Under the pieces are notes generated by a model, which did no database searches, was not told where the DNA came from, and worked only from the letters and a program-made list of their open reading frames with translations. The position numbers and the translations under genes were made by a program. Shown here piece by piece: positions 18,492 through 28,584 of a stretch of DNA of 32,498 nucleotides. Numbering within the stretch: the stretch's first letter is position 1; every line of letters starts with the position of its first letter. The stretch comes from Pseudomonadota bacterium (GTDB lineage Bacteria > Myxococcota_A > UBA796 > GCA-2862545), in NCBI GenBank assembly GCA_023954855.1, contig JAGSGY010000063.1, positions 1 through 32,498 of the forward strand, given 5' to 3'.

Positions 18492-19001
18492 ATGCGTACC
18501 CTTGCCATCGTGCTGCTCGCCTCGACCGTCCTGACCGGCTGTATGGGCGCCAAGATCAAGCGTCTGTCTGCTGTCGAGCAAGACCATTACTACGCGCTCA
18601 AGGTCTTCATGAACGACTCTGTCGAGAAGACCTTCCTCAAGTTCAAGACCGAAGAAGAGCGCAACGCCTACTTGCAGGAGCGCGGTCTTTGGGACCACTT
18701 CTACAAGTACCCCGACCACGTGCGTGAGCTGATCATCGCCGGTGAGGTCCAGTCGGGCTGGGCCGAGGACCAGATGTTCATGGCCTGGGGTGAGCCCTAC
18801 GACCGCCGTCGACTCACCGGTCGGCCGGCATCGCGTTCCGAGCTGTTCGTGTACCGCTTCGAGGTCGCCCCCGACGGCGTGATTCGCGTGTGGACGCCCT
18901 CTTCCAAGACCGCCTACAAGGCTGTCGACTTCTACCAGATCGACGTCTACGTCGATGACGAGCGTCTCTCCGAGATGGAGCGAAAGGAAGACTGGGACTG
19001 A
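18492..19001 (+). CDS. Lipoprotein resembling GWxTD-domain proteins
   Basis: A 169-residue predicted lipoprotein: signal MRTLAIVLLASTVLTGC with lipidated Cys17. The body has a helical charged part followed by 'SGWAEDQMFMAWGEPYDR', which resembles the GWxTD signature and the following 'xxxGxP' strand, then a beta-rich part ending in a run of Asp/Glu/Lys. GWxTD domains are found in secreted proteins of Acidobacteria and delta-proteobacteria, with no settled function. ATG 18492 was chosen over an earlier in-frame start inside batE because GGAGG and the lipobox fit it. It lies 53 bases after batE. Confidence 0.75.
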   Translation: MRTLAIVLLASTVLTGCMGAKIKRLSAVEQDHYYALKVFMNDSVEKTFLKFKTEEERNAYLQERGLWDHFYKYPDHVRELIIAGEVQSGWAEDQMFMAWGEPYDRRRLTGRPASRSELFVYRFEVAPDGVIRVWTPSSKTAYKAVDFYQIDVYVDDERLSEMERKEDWD

Positions 19002-19513
19002 GTTCCTGGACCCTGGCGCCGGCGACGGTCTCGGATGCCGGCGGCATCCTTGGGCTACGACGGGCGGTGCTCGCCGAGAAGCGGTGGTTCATCACCCGGC
19101 CCGAGGAGCATCGCGGAGGCATCGACGGTGAGATCCGTCGACTGCGCGAGCTCTCACGGTCCGACAACTCGCTCTGCCTGGTGGCCCGTCGAGAAGGCAA
19201 GGTCATCGGGCTGTTGGTGTGTACCGGCGGCCCCCTCCATCGCATGCGCCACACGGCCAAGCTCGAGGTGATGGTCGCCCAAGACGCTCGGGGAGGGGGG
19301 CTCGGCCGAGCGCTCGTTCAGGCGTCTGTCGACTGGCTCGACGCCCACGAGACGGTCGAGAAGCTCGGCTTGTCCGTGTTCGAAGACAACGAGCGCGCGC
19401 TTGCGCTGTACGCCTCGTTCGACTTCATCGAAGAAGGCCGCCGTCCCAAGGAGTACAAGCTCGACGACGGCACCTACCGCGGCGATGTGCTGCTGTACCG
19501 CTGGTCGCGCTAG
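18998..19513 (+). CDS. GNAT-family N-acetyltransferase, probable CTG start
   Basis: An acetyl-CoA-dependent N-acetyltransferase, acceptor unknown. Motif A is clear: LEVMVAQDARGGGLGRALV binds the CoA pyrophosphate, and motif B follows as 'NERALALYASFDFIEEGRR'. The usual first strand and helix, SSWTLAPATVSDAGGILGLR, are encoded upstream of the first standard start (GTG 19067). No ATG, GTG or TTG lies in frame before that; CTG at 18998 overlaps the upstream stop (CTGA) and is preceded by AAAGGAAG at a good distance. I therefore place the start there (171 residues); from GTG 19067 it would be 148 residues and lack the first strand. It converges with the next gene and overlaps its stop. Confidence 0.78.
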   Translation: MSSWTLAPATVSDAGGILGLRRAVLAEKRWFITRPEEHRGGIDGEIRRLRELSRSDNSLCLVARREGKVIGLLVCTGGPLHRMRHTAKLEVMVAQDARGGGLGRALVQASVDWLDAHETVEKLGLSVFEDNERALALYASFDFIEEGRRPKEYKLDDGTYRGDVLLYRWSR

Positions 19514-20223
19514 CGCAGGGTCTTCGCGGTCTTTGGTCGGTAGGCGACCGTCAGCCCGATGCGCGGTAGAATTGCGCCGTGGTCGACGAGCAGGCCTCCT
19601 CGGGCTTCGAGCGCAAAGCCATCGACGAGCAGGACCTCGCCACCCGCTGAGAGTCCGGTGCGCAGCAGGCTGTCGACGTGTAGCTCGGCCCATGGGCCGA
19701 ACGAGAGCGGACCCTTCATGCGCGCCGCGAGTTCGGCGTACCAGGCCCGCTGCTTTCCGATGCGCACGAAGCCCATGGCGGGGCCCTTTCCAACGCCCCC
19801 GCCGACGCTGAAGAAGCCGTTTCCGTCCCAGCCGATGCCGGTCTCGAACCGGCTGACCCAGCTTGAGGTGGTCTCGATCAGCGGCCCACCATCGGCGCGA
19901 AGAGGGGCCACCGAGGCGTACACCCAGCTGCGGGCGGCTTCTTCGTCCTCGAGTCGCGCTTGTCGCGCCACGCGTGCGATGGCGGCGGCCTTGTCGGGCG
20001 GGACCCAGTCGGTGTGGGCACCGTGCAGGGCTTCGAGCCGCCTCCAGGCCAGGGTGGCGAGCGGCGAGTCCGGAAACGCGAGCAGGAAGGCTCGCCAGGC
20101 GTCGACTGCAGCCTCGTCGGTCATCGACGCCGTCTCGATCGCGCGCACCGCCGTGAGGTCGGCGCCGGTGGCGAGGTCCATTGGCGTGGCCAGGACCGCT
20201 GTGATGAGCAGCGCTGCGAGCAT
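19510..20223 (-). CDS. Secreted protein of unknown function, possible outer-membrane protein
   Basis: A 237-residue protein with a signal peptide (MLAALLITAVLA...), a helical N-terminal part (about 20-110, 'DEAAVDAWRAFLLAFPDSPLATLAWRRLE', which resembles a TPR/Sel1-like or TolA-binding-type helix pair) and a C-terminal part (about 115-235) of alternating Gly-rich strands that could form a small beta-barrel or beta-sandwich. No family is recognised. ATG 20223 lacks an obvious ribosome-binding site. It follows the CPBP gene by 29 bases on the same strand. Confidence 0.65.
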   Translation of the reverse strand: MLAALLITAVLATPMDLATGADLTAVRAIETASMTDEAAVDAWRAFLLAFPDSPLATLAWRRLEALHGAHTDWVPPDKAAAIARVARQARLEDEEAARSWVYASVAPLRADGGPLIETTSSWVSRFETGIGWDGNGFFSVGGGVGKGPAMGFVRIGKQRAWYAELAARMKGPLSFGPWAELHVDSLLRTGLSAGGEVLLVDGFALEARGGLLVDHGAILPRIGLTVAYRPKTAKTLR

Positions 20224-20252
20224 CGGCGCGAAGTAACTCTATGCCGTCGAGT

Positions 20253-21164
20253 TCACCCCTCGGCGGCTGCCTTCGTGGCGACGCTGACCGGATCAGCCAG
20301 GCTGGGCCGCCATCTCAGCCCTGCGAGCAGCGCAAGATTCAGGATCGTGAGAACGGCGATGGCAGTGACCGAGGTGATGCCGACGGTCACGTCGTCTCCC
20401 CCGATGGCGACCAGGAAGGTCATGCCCGCTGAGCCGTTGAAGGCGCCGTGAAAGATGGCCGCACTGAGAACTGAGTCGGTCCGATTGCGCGCCAGCGTCA
20501 TCCAGGGTGAGAGCAGAGCGAGGATTACGGGGAAGAGAAACACCCCGAGGACCGGGTGCTGGGGGTAGTTGTAGCCAAGCAGCAGAATGGGGGCGTGCCA
20601 GAAACCCCAGACCACTCCTGTGATGAAGGACTGCCGCCAGAAGCCGAGCGAGGCAAGCTCGCGGTGCAGGAGTCCACGCCAGCCCGCTTCTTCGCCAAAG
20701 GCCACGAGGCCATTGATGGTCAGGCCCGCCGACGCGGCACTGAGCGCGGTGAGAAGGACAGGGGGAAGGCCGATGGCTTCGACCTCAGCGAGCTGTGTGG
20801 CCAGCTCCTCGGGAGGCACCAATCCTTCGGCCATCGCCGCCGCTCCTTCCCAGCCTTGGGCGAGGGCGACGTGGGGCCACAGCGTGCTTGCGTAGGCCAC
20901 GATCACGTTCAGGCCGATCGGGAACAACAGGGCGAACAGCATCCACGGCCAGGAGCGAGGCATCAGAGGCAGATCGGCCATCATAGGCGTGCCGTCGCGA
21001 TGGCAGACGATGAGCATGCTCACGAGCGGCGCGAACATCAGGGCGATGCCCGCCACGAGTCCGGGTAGCCCAGAGAAAGGCGCACCCGTCGCAGCGAACG
21101 GCAGGGCGATGAGAATCGAGCCGACGTAGGACAGCCCGACGAAGCGCCACGCACGCGGTGTCAT
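20253..21164 (-). CDS. CPBP-family intramembrane metalloprotease
   Basis: A 303-residue polytopic protein of the CAAX prenyl protease 2 / bacteriocin-processing (CPBP, Abi) family. About eight hydrophobic segments are visible. The three family motifs are present: EEAGWRG (EExxxR), 'GFWHAP' (FxxxH-like) and 'HGAFNG' near the C-terminus, so the glutamate and histidine metal ligands appear intact. Substrate unknown; bacterial members are implicated in peptide processing and self-immunity. ATG 21164 is preceded by GAGGAA and lies two bases after the response-regulator stop; the upstream extension to 21461 is inside that gene and spurious. Confidence 0.88.
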   Translation of the reverse strand: MTPRAWRFVGLSYVGSILIALPFAATGAPFSGLPGLVAGIALMFAPLVSMLIVCHRDGTPMMADLPLMPRSWPWMLFALLFPIGLNVIVAYASTLWPHVALAQGWEGAAAMAEGLVPPEELATQLAEVEAIGLPPVLLTALSAASAGLTINGLVAFGEEAGWRGLLHRELASLGFWRQSFITGVVWGFWHAPILLLGYNYPQHPVLGVFLFPVILALLSPWMTLARNRTDSVLSAAIFHGAFNGSAGMTFLVAIGGDDVTVGITSVTAIAVLTILNLALLAGLRWRPSLADPVSVATKAAAEG

Positions 21165-21166
21165 CG

Positions 21167-22522
<1,356 letters not shown>

Positions 22523-22531
22523 GGCGCGAGC

Positions 22532-24361
22532 TTATCCCGCCGACTCGGTTGTCGGCGTCACGGGCTGTCCCGGGCGGTCGGGAAGTACCAAGGTCACGGT
22601 GCTGCCGTCGTCGCTCGAGGCGACGTGCACGGTGCCGTCGTGGTCCTCGAGGATCTGCTTGGTGATCGCGAGACCGAGGCCCGTCCCAGACGCCTTAGTG
22701 CTGAAGAACGGGTCGAAGGCGCGGCTATGCTCTTCGTCGGACATGCCCGGACCGTCATCGGCAATCGCGATGCGAACCTCGCGGTTGGCGCGGGTGGCCT
22801 GTACTCGGAGGTGTCGGGCGCCCGCCTCGGTGGCGTTGCGCACGATGTTCATCAGCGCTTGCCGGAGCTGGTTTCCATCGATGCGCTGCACACCGACGCC
22901 GGATGCATCGAGGGCGACCGCGATCCCGTGCTGAGCGAGCTCAGCATCGAGGATGCGCACGACGTCTTCGAGCAGTGCGGGCAGGTTCTCGGGCTCGAGG
23001 CGGGCGGGTGGCCGGCGCGCCAGCTGCAGGTAGTGCCCGGTCACGTCGGTGAGCCGGTCAATCTCACTCGAGATGGTGCCGAGCATCTCGAGGGCCTCAG
23101 TCTTCTTGGTCGGATCGAGGTCTTGGATCTCGTCCATGAGCAGCTCGGCGTTGAGCGACATGGCGTTCAGGGGATTGCGCACCTCGTGGGTGATCTGCGC
23201 GAGCATCTGACCCACCAGAGCGAGGCGCTCGGACCGGGCGAGGCGCTCCTTGGACTCGGTGGCGTCGGTGACGTCGGAGGTGACGACGACCACCCCGGTC
23301 TCGCCGAATGAAGTCACGCGAACCTCATGGAGCGTTCCCGCGGCGCCGGTGACCTCATGGCGTCCTGGGCGGGTGATGAGTCCGTCGAGTGGAGGGGGCG
23401 CGGGTCGAGCGCTGTGTGCGCCCCAACGTGAGGTCGCAGCGGGATTTGAGAGGGTGACGCGTCCGGCCTCGACCACCATCAATCCGTCGTCTAGGGAGTG
23501 CAGCACACTCTCGAGGTAGCCGTTGAGCCGGCGCAGCTCCTCGGCGCGGTCGACCAGCGCGGTGTCGCGTGCCTCGAGCGCACGGACCATGGCGTTGAAC
23601 TCATGGGCGAGTGCGGCGACTTCGTCCGAGCCCGCAACCTCCACGCCCACTCCCGGTTCGCCGGCGGCCACGCGCTGCACCTGCTGGGTCAGCTCGCCGA
23701 TTGGCCGCAACTGCACGATGACAGCGGTGACCAACAGGAGGGCAAACACCGCCGACAGGGTGGAGGCCGTGACTGCGATGGTGGTGGCGCGGGATTGCGC
23801 TTCCTCTGCAGAGCGGGTGATCCGGGCGATGCTCTCATCGACCAGGCGGGTCACACGGCGAGTCTCTTCGCTCACCCCGCGGTTTCGACGCTCGACGAAG
23901 GCGAGCTCACGCTCGGTGGGCATTGTTCCGGCTTGGCGCGCCGCGATCAGGTCGAGCGTCTTGGCCTCGTAGTCGTGCAGCAGGGCGTCGATATTGCGCA
24001 GGTTCTTGGCGATGAGTCCAAACACGGCGCGCTCGCTCGCGGGCAGCTCTCCCTCGGTCTCGGCCACGTGGGTCTTCGCGAGCACGAGGGTCTCGCGTAG
24101 CTGGGCTGCTGAGAAGCTGGGGGTCGCCCCACGGCGCATCACGCGGTCCTCGCCCAGCAGGAAGCCCACCTCGTTGTGCATCCGGTCGCGGTCCCGCTCG
24201 AGCTGGGCCGCGACCCGGGACAGCGGCAGGTAGGCCTCGGTGACGACGTTGAGCGCGGCGTGAACGGACCGCTGGCTTCCGACCAAGAACAGCAGGGCGA
24301 GGATGGCGGGGAGCAACGCTGCGACGAACGCAGCGACAATGCGCGACCTTAGGGTGCGCAT
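22532..24361 (-). CDS. Membrane sensor histidine kinase (HAMP, PAS, HisKA, HATPase)
   Basis: A 609-residue sensor kinase. Membrane helix 1 at about 8-28, a helical periplasmic sensor region (about 35-190), helix 2 at about 195-217, HAMP (220-272), a PAS-like domain (about 283-368), HisKA with His392 (ITHEVRNPLN), then the ATPase with N box NIVRNATEA (505-513), G1 DDGPGM (535-540) and G2 GTGLGLA (559-565). All catalytic motifs are intact. The ligand of the four-helix-type sensor is unknown. It is 9 bases before the NtrC-like gene and 7 bases after the PEGA-like gene, so the three form one transcription unit. Confidence 0.96.
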   Translation of the reverse strand: MRTLRSRIVAAFVAALLPAILALLFLVGSQRSVHAALNVVTEAYLPLSRVAAQLERDRDRMHNEVGFLLGEDRVMRRGATPSFSAAQLRETLVLAKTHVAETEGELPASERAVFGLIAKNLRNIDALLHDYEAKTLDLIAARQAGTMPTERELAFVERRNRGVSEETRRVTRLVDESIARITRSAEEAQSRATTIAVTASTLSAVFALLLVTAVIVQLRPIGELTQQVQRVAAGEPGVGVEVAGSDEVAALAHEFNAMVRALEARDTALVDRAEELRRLNGYLESVLHSLDDGLMVVEAGRVTLSNPAATSRWGAHSARPAPPPLDGLITRPGRHEVTGAAGTLHEVRVTSFGETGVVVVTSDVTDATESKERLARSERLALVGQMLAQITHEVRNPLNAMSLNAELLMDEIQDLDPTKKTEALEMLGTISSEIDRLTDVTGHYLQLARRPPARLEPENLPALLEDVVRILDAELAQHGIAVALDASGVGVQRIDGNQLRQALMNIVRNATEAGARHLRVQATRANREVRIAIADDGPGMSDEEHSRAFDPFFSTKASGTGLGLAITKQILEDHDGTVHVASSDDGSTVTLVLPDRPGQPVTPTTESAG

Positions 24362-24368
24362 CGACTGC

Positions 24369-24923
24369 TCAGCGACGCTTCGGCTGGAAACTTCCGCCGA
24401 GCGAGGGGACCTCGGGGAGGCGACCCGCGTTGAGCTGTACGACGATCGGGCCGCTCTCGATAGCCAAGACGCCGCTTGCCCAGATGGTCGTGCCCGTCTC
24501 GCTTCGCACCGACATGGTGGTCTCGCCGGCGGGAAGCTCGGTTGTGAACACCGACCCCGCAGTCAGTGGATGGCGCTCGTCCCCGATGAAGAGCAGGACG
24601 CCTTCGTCGTCTGCGACCCTGAACTCAACCGGGACAGAGCCCTCGACCGGGGGAAGTCGCTCCAGCGCCTCTCCGAGAGTGACGCCCGCCTTGCCAACGG
24701 TCAGGGTCGCGTCGAGCCCCTTGCGCACCACGATGTCGAAGTTCTCGGGGGTGCCGTTCCTGTAGATCGTGACGGCGTGCGAGCCGAGGTCGACGGGAAG
24801 GCGGACCTCGGATTCCGAAAACAGCTGTGCTTTGACGTGGCCATCGAGTCGAAGCTCGATGGGTACGGTGGTGTGGACCACCAGGTCGGCACCGAGAGCG
24901 AGAGAGGCAAGGAGGATCAGCAT
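24369..24923 (-). CDS. Secreted PEGA-like domain protein
   Basis: A 184-residue secreted protein. A short signal, MLILLASLALGA, is followed by beta-rich sequence: 'VPIELRLDGHVKAQLFSESE...LPVDLGSHAVTIYRNG' has the layout of a PEGA domain, a surface carbohydrate- or wall-associated domain found with other delta-proteobacterial envelope proteins. A second beta domain follows ('ELPAGETTMSVRSETG'). ATG 24923 was preferred over the earlier frame to 25058 because the signal follows directly. It is the first gene of the kinase operon and could feed an envelope signal to the kinase; that is inference from position. Confidence 0.72.
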   Translation of the reverse strand: MLILLASLALGADLVVHTTVPIELRLDGHVKAQLFSESEVRLPVDLGSHAVTIYRNGTPENFDIVVRKGLDATLTVGKAGVTLGEALERLPPVEGSVPVEFRVADDEGVLLFIGDERHPLTAGSVFTTELPAGETTMSVRSETGTTIWASGVLAIESGPIVVQLNAGRLPEVPSLGGSFQPKRR

Positions 24924-25099
24924 GGCACCGCAGTAACACCGCTCGGGATGAAGGACTTCGTGTCCTGCGACACCTAGCCCCCACGATGCCGTCCCACTCC
25001 TTCCACAAGCGCTGCAAACGTCGCGGTTTTCAGCCTCTGCAGGCGCGTTGCTCCCCACCGCTGCCCGCGTTAGCTCGCTGGGTCTGCGAAGAGGGCTCT

Positions 25100-26098
25100 A
25101 TGCGTACGATGACCGCGCTTCTGGCTGTGTTCCTGATTGCTTGCGGGGAGCCAGCTGAGGCCCCGCCGGCGGCAACTGCGCCCAGTGCGTCCGCCGAGCC
25201 GTCCTCGCTCGTCGAGGTGCCCGAGGATCAGGTGCTCGCCAGCGTGGGTGGGGTTCCCGTCACGATTGCCGAGTTCAAGAGCGCGGCGTCGCGCAAGATC
25301 CCGGCCGATGGCCAGACCCTCTCTGAGGCCGAGCGGGCCGAGGTCATCGACGACCTGATCGCCGAGAAGGTGCTGTACCTCGAGGCCAAGCGCCTCGGTA
25401 TCGACCGCGACCCCAAGGTTCAAAAGGCGATGGTGAACACCCTGTTGCGGCGCACCATCTACAGCAAGGTGCGCAACTCTGACTTCACCGAAGAGGAACT
25501 CCGGGCCTACTTCGACGCGCACGGCGACGAGTTCGTGGTGCCCGAGAAGCGCCAGATCAAGCGCGTGTTCGTGCGCGGTGACGGCGAGCGCACCATGGCT
25601 GAGGCCATCGCTCTGGCCGAGGAAGCACGCAGCGCCATCCTCGCCGACCCATCCGAATTCAAAGAGATCGCCGGCAAGTTCAGCGAGGACCCGTACCGCC
25701 GCCGCGGAGGCGATGTGGGCTTCGTGTCCGCAGAGGGCAAGCCGGGCGTGCCGAAGGCCGTGGTCGACAAGGCCTTCACCCTCGAACAGGGCTCGGTGTC
25801 GGAGGTCTTCGAGGCCGATGGCGGCGCCAACGTGATCTACATCGCCAGTATTCGCGACCGCATCCAGCGGACGTTTGAGCAGATGCGTGGCGGGGTGCTC
25901 CGCAAGGTCAAGAACGACCGCCTACGCGAGATGCTCGAGTCCTACGTCGGCCAGGTGAAGGACGGCTACCCGGTCGAGCGGCAGGAAGACCGCGTGATGG
26001 GTGTTGAACTCGAGACCGTGGGGCCGGCCGGTCCCAAGCTCCGCCTGCCCAACCGCCCTGGCGATGCCGCCGTCGATCCCACCCATGGGGGGCACTAG
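25100..26098 (+). CDS. Parvulin-type peptidyl-prolyl isomerase lipoprotein
   Basis: A 332-residue periplasmic folding factor of the PpiC/PrsA type. Signal MRTMTALLAVFLIAC (Cys15), a Pro/Ala/Ser linker, a SurA/PpiD-like helical chaperone part (about 45-150, 'DQVLASVGGVPVTIAEFKSAA'), and a parvulin domain (about 155-262) with 'FKEIAGKFSEDPYRRRGGDVGFVS' in two adjoining segments. A basic C-terminal region follows. The next gene starts on the base after the stop, so this protein and the SurA-like chaperone are made together. ATG 25100 was chosen for its lipobox. The 176-base divergent gap to the kinase operon shows no clear promoter motif. Confidence 0.9.
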   Translation: MRTMTALLAVFLIACGEPAEAPPAATAPSASAEPSSLVEVPEDQVLASVGGVPVTIAEFKSAASRKIPADGQTLSEAERAEVIDDLIAEKVLYLEAKRLGIDRDPKVQKAMVNTLLRRTIYSKVRNSDFTEEELRAYFDAHGDEFVVPEKRQIKRVFVRGDGERTMAEAIALAEEARSAILADPSEFKEIAGKFSEDPYRRRGGDVGFVSAEGKPGVPKAVVDKAFTLEQGSVSEVFEADGGANVIYIASIRDRIQRTFEQMRGGVLRKVKNDRLREMLESYVGQVKDGYPVERQEDRVMGVELETVGPAGPKLRLPNRPGDAAVDPTHGGH

Positions 26099-27658
26099 GT
26101 GCTCACACTTCTCGCAGCGCTGCTGTTCTCCTCCGCACACGCGGCTACCGTCGATCGCGTGGCGGCGGTCGTCAATGACGACGTGATCGCACTGTCCGAG
26201 GTCTACGATCTCGGCGACGCCTTCATTCGTCAGTCCTGCCCGCGACTGAACCCGATCTGCGTGGAAGAGGCTGAAGTACAGGTGCTCGACTCCTTGATTC
26301 AGCGCAGGCTGATGCGCCAGGAGCTGTACCGCTTGGGCATGCAGGTCACCTCAGAAGAGATCGATCGCACGATCGACCAGGTGGGCCGCGACAACGGGCT
26401 GACGGAACGTGGCGACCTACGACGTGAAATCGAGCGAGCCGGGTTGACCTGGGAGGTCTACCGCGAGCAACTCACCGAGCAGATCCGCTCGATGAAGTTC
26501 ACAGAGAGCGTCATCCGTCCCCGCATCCAGGTGCGCGAGTCTGACGTCGAAGAGCGCTACCGCCGTGCGACCAAGGACTACGAGGGTCCGCCGACAGCCG
26601 CCGTTGAGGCGCTCGCGCTCGCGCTGCCGGAGGACGGCGGGCAAGAGGGCCTGATCGAGGCCGTCGCTCGCGCCCGGGCGATCATGACGGGTGTCAACGC
26701 CGGTGAGCAGGACTGGAAGACGGCCGTCGCCGAGAATGACTCCGGTCTGTACGCCCCCCGCGAGGGCGTGATGGGCGACTTCCACCAGGGTGAGCTCATG
26801 CCCGCCCTCGACGCAGTGGTGTTCGGCTCCGAGGTTGGCAAGGTCAGCGAGCCAGTGGTTGTGGGCAGCGCCGTGTTCCTCATTCTCGTCACCGAGATGC
26901 GCGAATCCGACGTGCTCAGCTACGAGCAAGCCGCTCCGAAGATCCGCGAGCAGCTGTTCAACGAGAAGAGCGAGCGCGAGCTTGAAGAGTGGACCGCATC
27001 GGCGCGTCGGCGCGCTGCGGTGAAGGTCATGCTTGGTGACGGCTCGGGCTCGACCGAGATCAAGCGGGTGTCCGCGGAGGAAGAGGCCGAAGTAGCCCCC
27101 GAGGTCAGCAAGCCGGCGCCCGAGCCTGCTGAGACCGCCGAGCCGGCAGGGACCCCCGAGCCGGCCGAGACCCCCGAGGTCAGCAAGCCCGCCCCAGAGA
27201 CCCTCGAGACGCCGGCGGGCACGTCGACCTTGCCCCCGGGCAAGAAGGCGCCCGCTACCGCCGGTGACGACGCGACCGACACGACCGATGAGGCTGGTGG
27301 CACCTCCGAGGCCGCCGGCGGCGAGCCCAGCACGCCCGCGGTGACCAAGCCGACGGAACAAGCCCCTTCCGACGGGGCGGACGGCGCCGACGTTGAGGCT
27401 GCGCCCGAGGCCACCAAGCCCGCCGAGGACGCCCCGACCGAGGCGGCTCCGACCGAGGAGGCTCCGACCGAGGAGGCTCCGACCGAGGAGGCTCCGACCG
27501 AGGAGGCTCCGACCGACGACGCTCCGGCCGAGACGGACGAGGAGCCCGCGAAAGAGGGGCCGTGGAGCGGCGACTCTCCGCAAGATTCGGAAGAGGGCAC
27601 CGGTTCCGAAGAGGATGGCGGTCCATGGGAAGGAGACCCGACGGAAGCCCCCGAGTGA
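26099..27658 (+). CDS. surA: SurA-like periplasmic chaperone with long acidic Pro/Thr-rich tail
   Basis: A 519-residue protein. Signal MLTLLAALLFSSAHA, then a SurA N-terminal chaperone domain (about 17-150; starts 'VDRVAAVVNDDVIALSEV', the SurA hallmark), and a parvulin-like domain (about 155-275) that keeps the fold pattern ('EGVMGDFHQGELMPALDAVVF') but may be catalytically degenerate. Residues about 310-519 are a low-complexity Pro/Ala/Glu/Thr tail with near-perfect EEAPT repeats, absent from classical SurA. The GTG start follows the upstream stop directly, and pdxA overlaps the end by four bases. The surA-pdxA neighbourhood is conserved in Proteobacteria such as E. coli and supports the call. 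Confidence 0.85.
   Translation: MLTLLAALLFSSAHAATVDRVAAVVNDDVIALSEVYDLGDAFIRQSCPRLNPICVEEAEVQVLDSLIQRRLMRQELYRLGMQVTSEEIDRTIDQVGRDNGLTERGDLRREIERAGLTWEVYREQLTEQIRSMKFTESVIRPRIQVRESDVEERYRRATKDYEGPPTAAVEALALALPEDGGQEGLIEAVARARAIMTGVNAGEQDWKTAVAENDSGLYAPREGVMGDFHQGELMPALDAVVFGSEVGKVSEPVVVGSAVFLILVTEMRESDVLSYEQAAPKIREQLFNEKSERELEEWTASARRRAAVKVMLGDGSGSTEIKRVSAEEEAEVAPEVSKPAPEPAETAEPAGTPEPAETPEVSKPAPETLETPAGTSTLPPGKKAPATAGDDATDTTDEAGGTSEAAGGEPSTPAVTKPTEQAPSDGADGADVEAAPEATKPAEDAPTEAAPTEEAPTEEAPTEEAPTEEAPTDDAPAETDEEPAKEGPWSGDSPQDSEEGTGSEEDGGPWEGDPTEAPE
27431..27535 (+). repeat. 15-base tandem repeat in the SurA-like gene
   Basis: Seven tandem 15-base units of the form GCTCCGACCGAGGAG run from 27431 to 27535; four (27446-27505) are identical and the outer ones differ by a few bases. 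Each codes A-P-T-E-E. The unit is a multiple of three, so gain or loss changes tail length without breaking the frame. Confidence 0.95.
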
Positions 27659-28584
27659 AGCCTCTGATCGTCACTCCGGGCGACCCGCTCGGGGTGGGCC
27701 CAGAGCTAGCGGCGAGGGTTCTCCGGGATCGTGAGCTGAGTGGCTCACCCACGGCCGTCGTGCTCGTGGGAGACGGGGCGAGCATTGCGCGAGCCGCGGA
27801 CGCGGTGAACCTTCGGCTTCGTGCTGACGGTCCGTTCGTGGACGGTCCAGGAGTAGGGGTCGTCGATACCTCCACGGGTGACGAGCCCGCCGAGGTGGGC
27901 GCGATTCGCTACGCGGTCGACGCGATCACCGCCGGGCGCGCGCGCGGGCTGGTCACGGGACCGATTCACAAGGCGAGGTTGCGCGCTCGCGGGTTCACCT
28001 ACTCGGGCCACACCGACTTTCTCGGGGCCCTCTGTGGCGCAGAGCCTGTGATGGCGTTTGTCGGCGGCGATCTGCGCGTGGCCTTGGTCACCGTACACAT
28101 TCCGCTTCGAGCAGTAGCAGACGCCATCACGCGTGAGGCCGTGCTGCACACCCTGAAGACGGCCCACGCGGCCCTCGAGCGCGACTTGGGCCTCAAGGCT
28201 CCGCGGCTGGGTGTCTGCGGACTCAACCCGCACGCTGGCGAGGACGGGGTGCTCGGCTCTGAAGAGGTGGCGGTCATCGGACCCGCTGTCGAGGATGCGC
28301 GCGCCTTGGGCATCGATGCCCGCGGGCCGCTGTCTGCCGAGGCCGTGTTTCGGCAGGCCGCTGAAGGGCAGGTCGACCTTGTGGTCGCGATGTACCATGA
28401 TCAGGGCTTGGCCCCACTCAAGCTGGTCGACTTCGGACGGAGCGTAAACTGGACCCTCGGACTGCCGATTGTGCGCACCTCGGTGGACCACGGAACCGCC
28501 GACGACATCGCCTGGACGGGCAAGGCCGATCCGGCCAGCTTCGAGGCAGCACTCTCCCTCGCCGAGCGACTTACTTCGCGCTGA
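27655..28584 (+). CDS. pdxA: 4-hydroxythreonine-4-phosphate dehydrogenase PdxA
   Basis: NAD-dependent enzyme of the DXP-dependent pyridoxal phosphate pathway, oxidising 4-phosphohydroxy-L-threonine for condensation by PdxJ. The 309 residues show the start motif TPGDPLGVGPE, substrate-binding GHTDF (His119, Thr120), metal ligands His148 (VTVHIPL), His193 (GLNPHAGE) and His248 (MYHDQGL), and the end motif 'VRTSVDHGTADDIA'. It is slightly shorter than usual (about 325-335) but complete in motifs. GTG 27655 overlaps the surA stop (GTGA); the longer frame from 27562 lies inside that gene. The genes that follow E. coli pdxA (rsmA, apaG) are absent here; lipoprotein genes follow instead. Confidence 0.95.
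   Translation: MKPLIVTPGDPLGVGPELAARVLRDRELSGSPTAVVLVGDGASIARAADAVNLRLRADGPFVDGPGVGVVDTSTGDEPAEVGAIRYAVDAITAGRARGLVTGPIHKARLRARGFTYSGHTDFLGALCGAEPVMAFVGGDLRVALVTVHIPLRAVADAITREAVLHTLKTAHAALERDLGLKAPRLGVCGLNPHAGEDGVLGSEEVAVIGPAVEDARALGIDARGPLSAEAVFRQAAEGQVDLVVAMYHDQGLAPLKLVDFGRSVNWTLGLPIVRTSVDHGTADDIAWTGKADPASFEAALSLAERLTSR

Noticed and set aside
26417-27583. Repetitive antisense frame (GRSLL repeats) opposite the SurA-like tail
   Set aside because: Reverse translation of the 15-base tandem repeat; no ribosome-binding site or recognisable domain.
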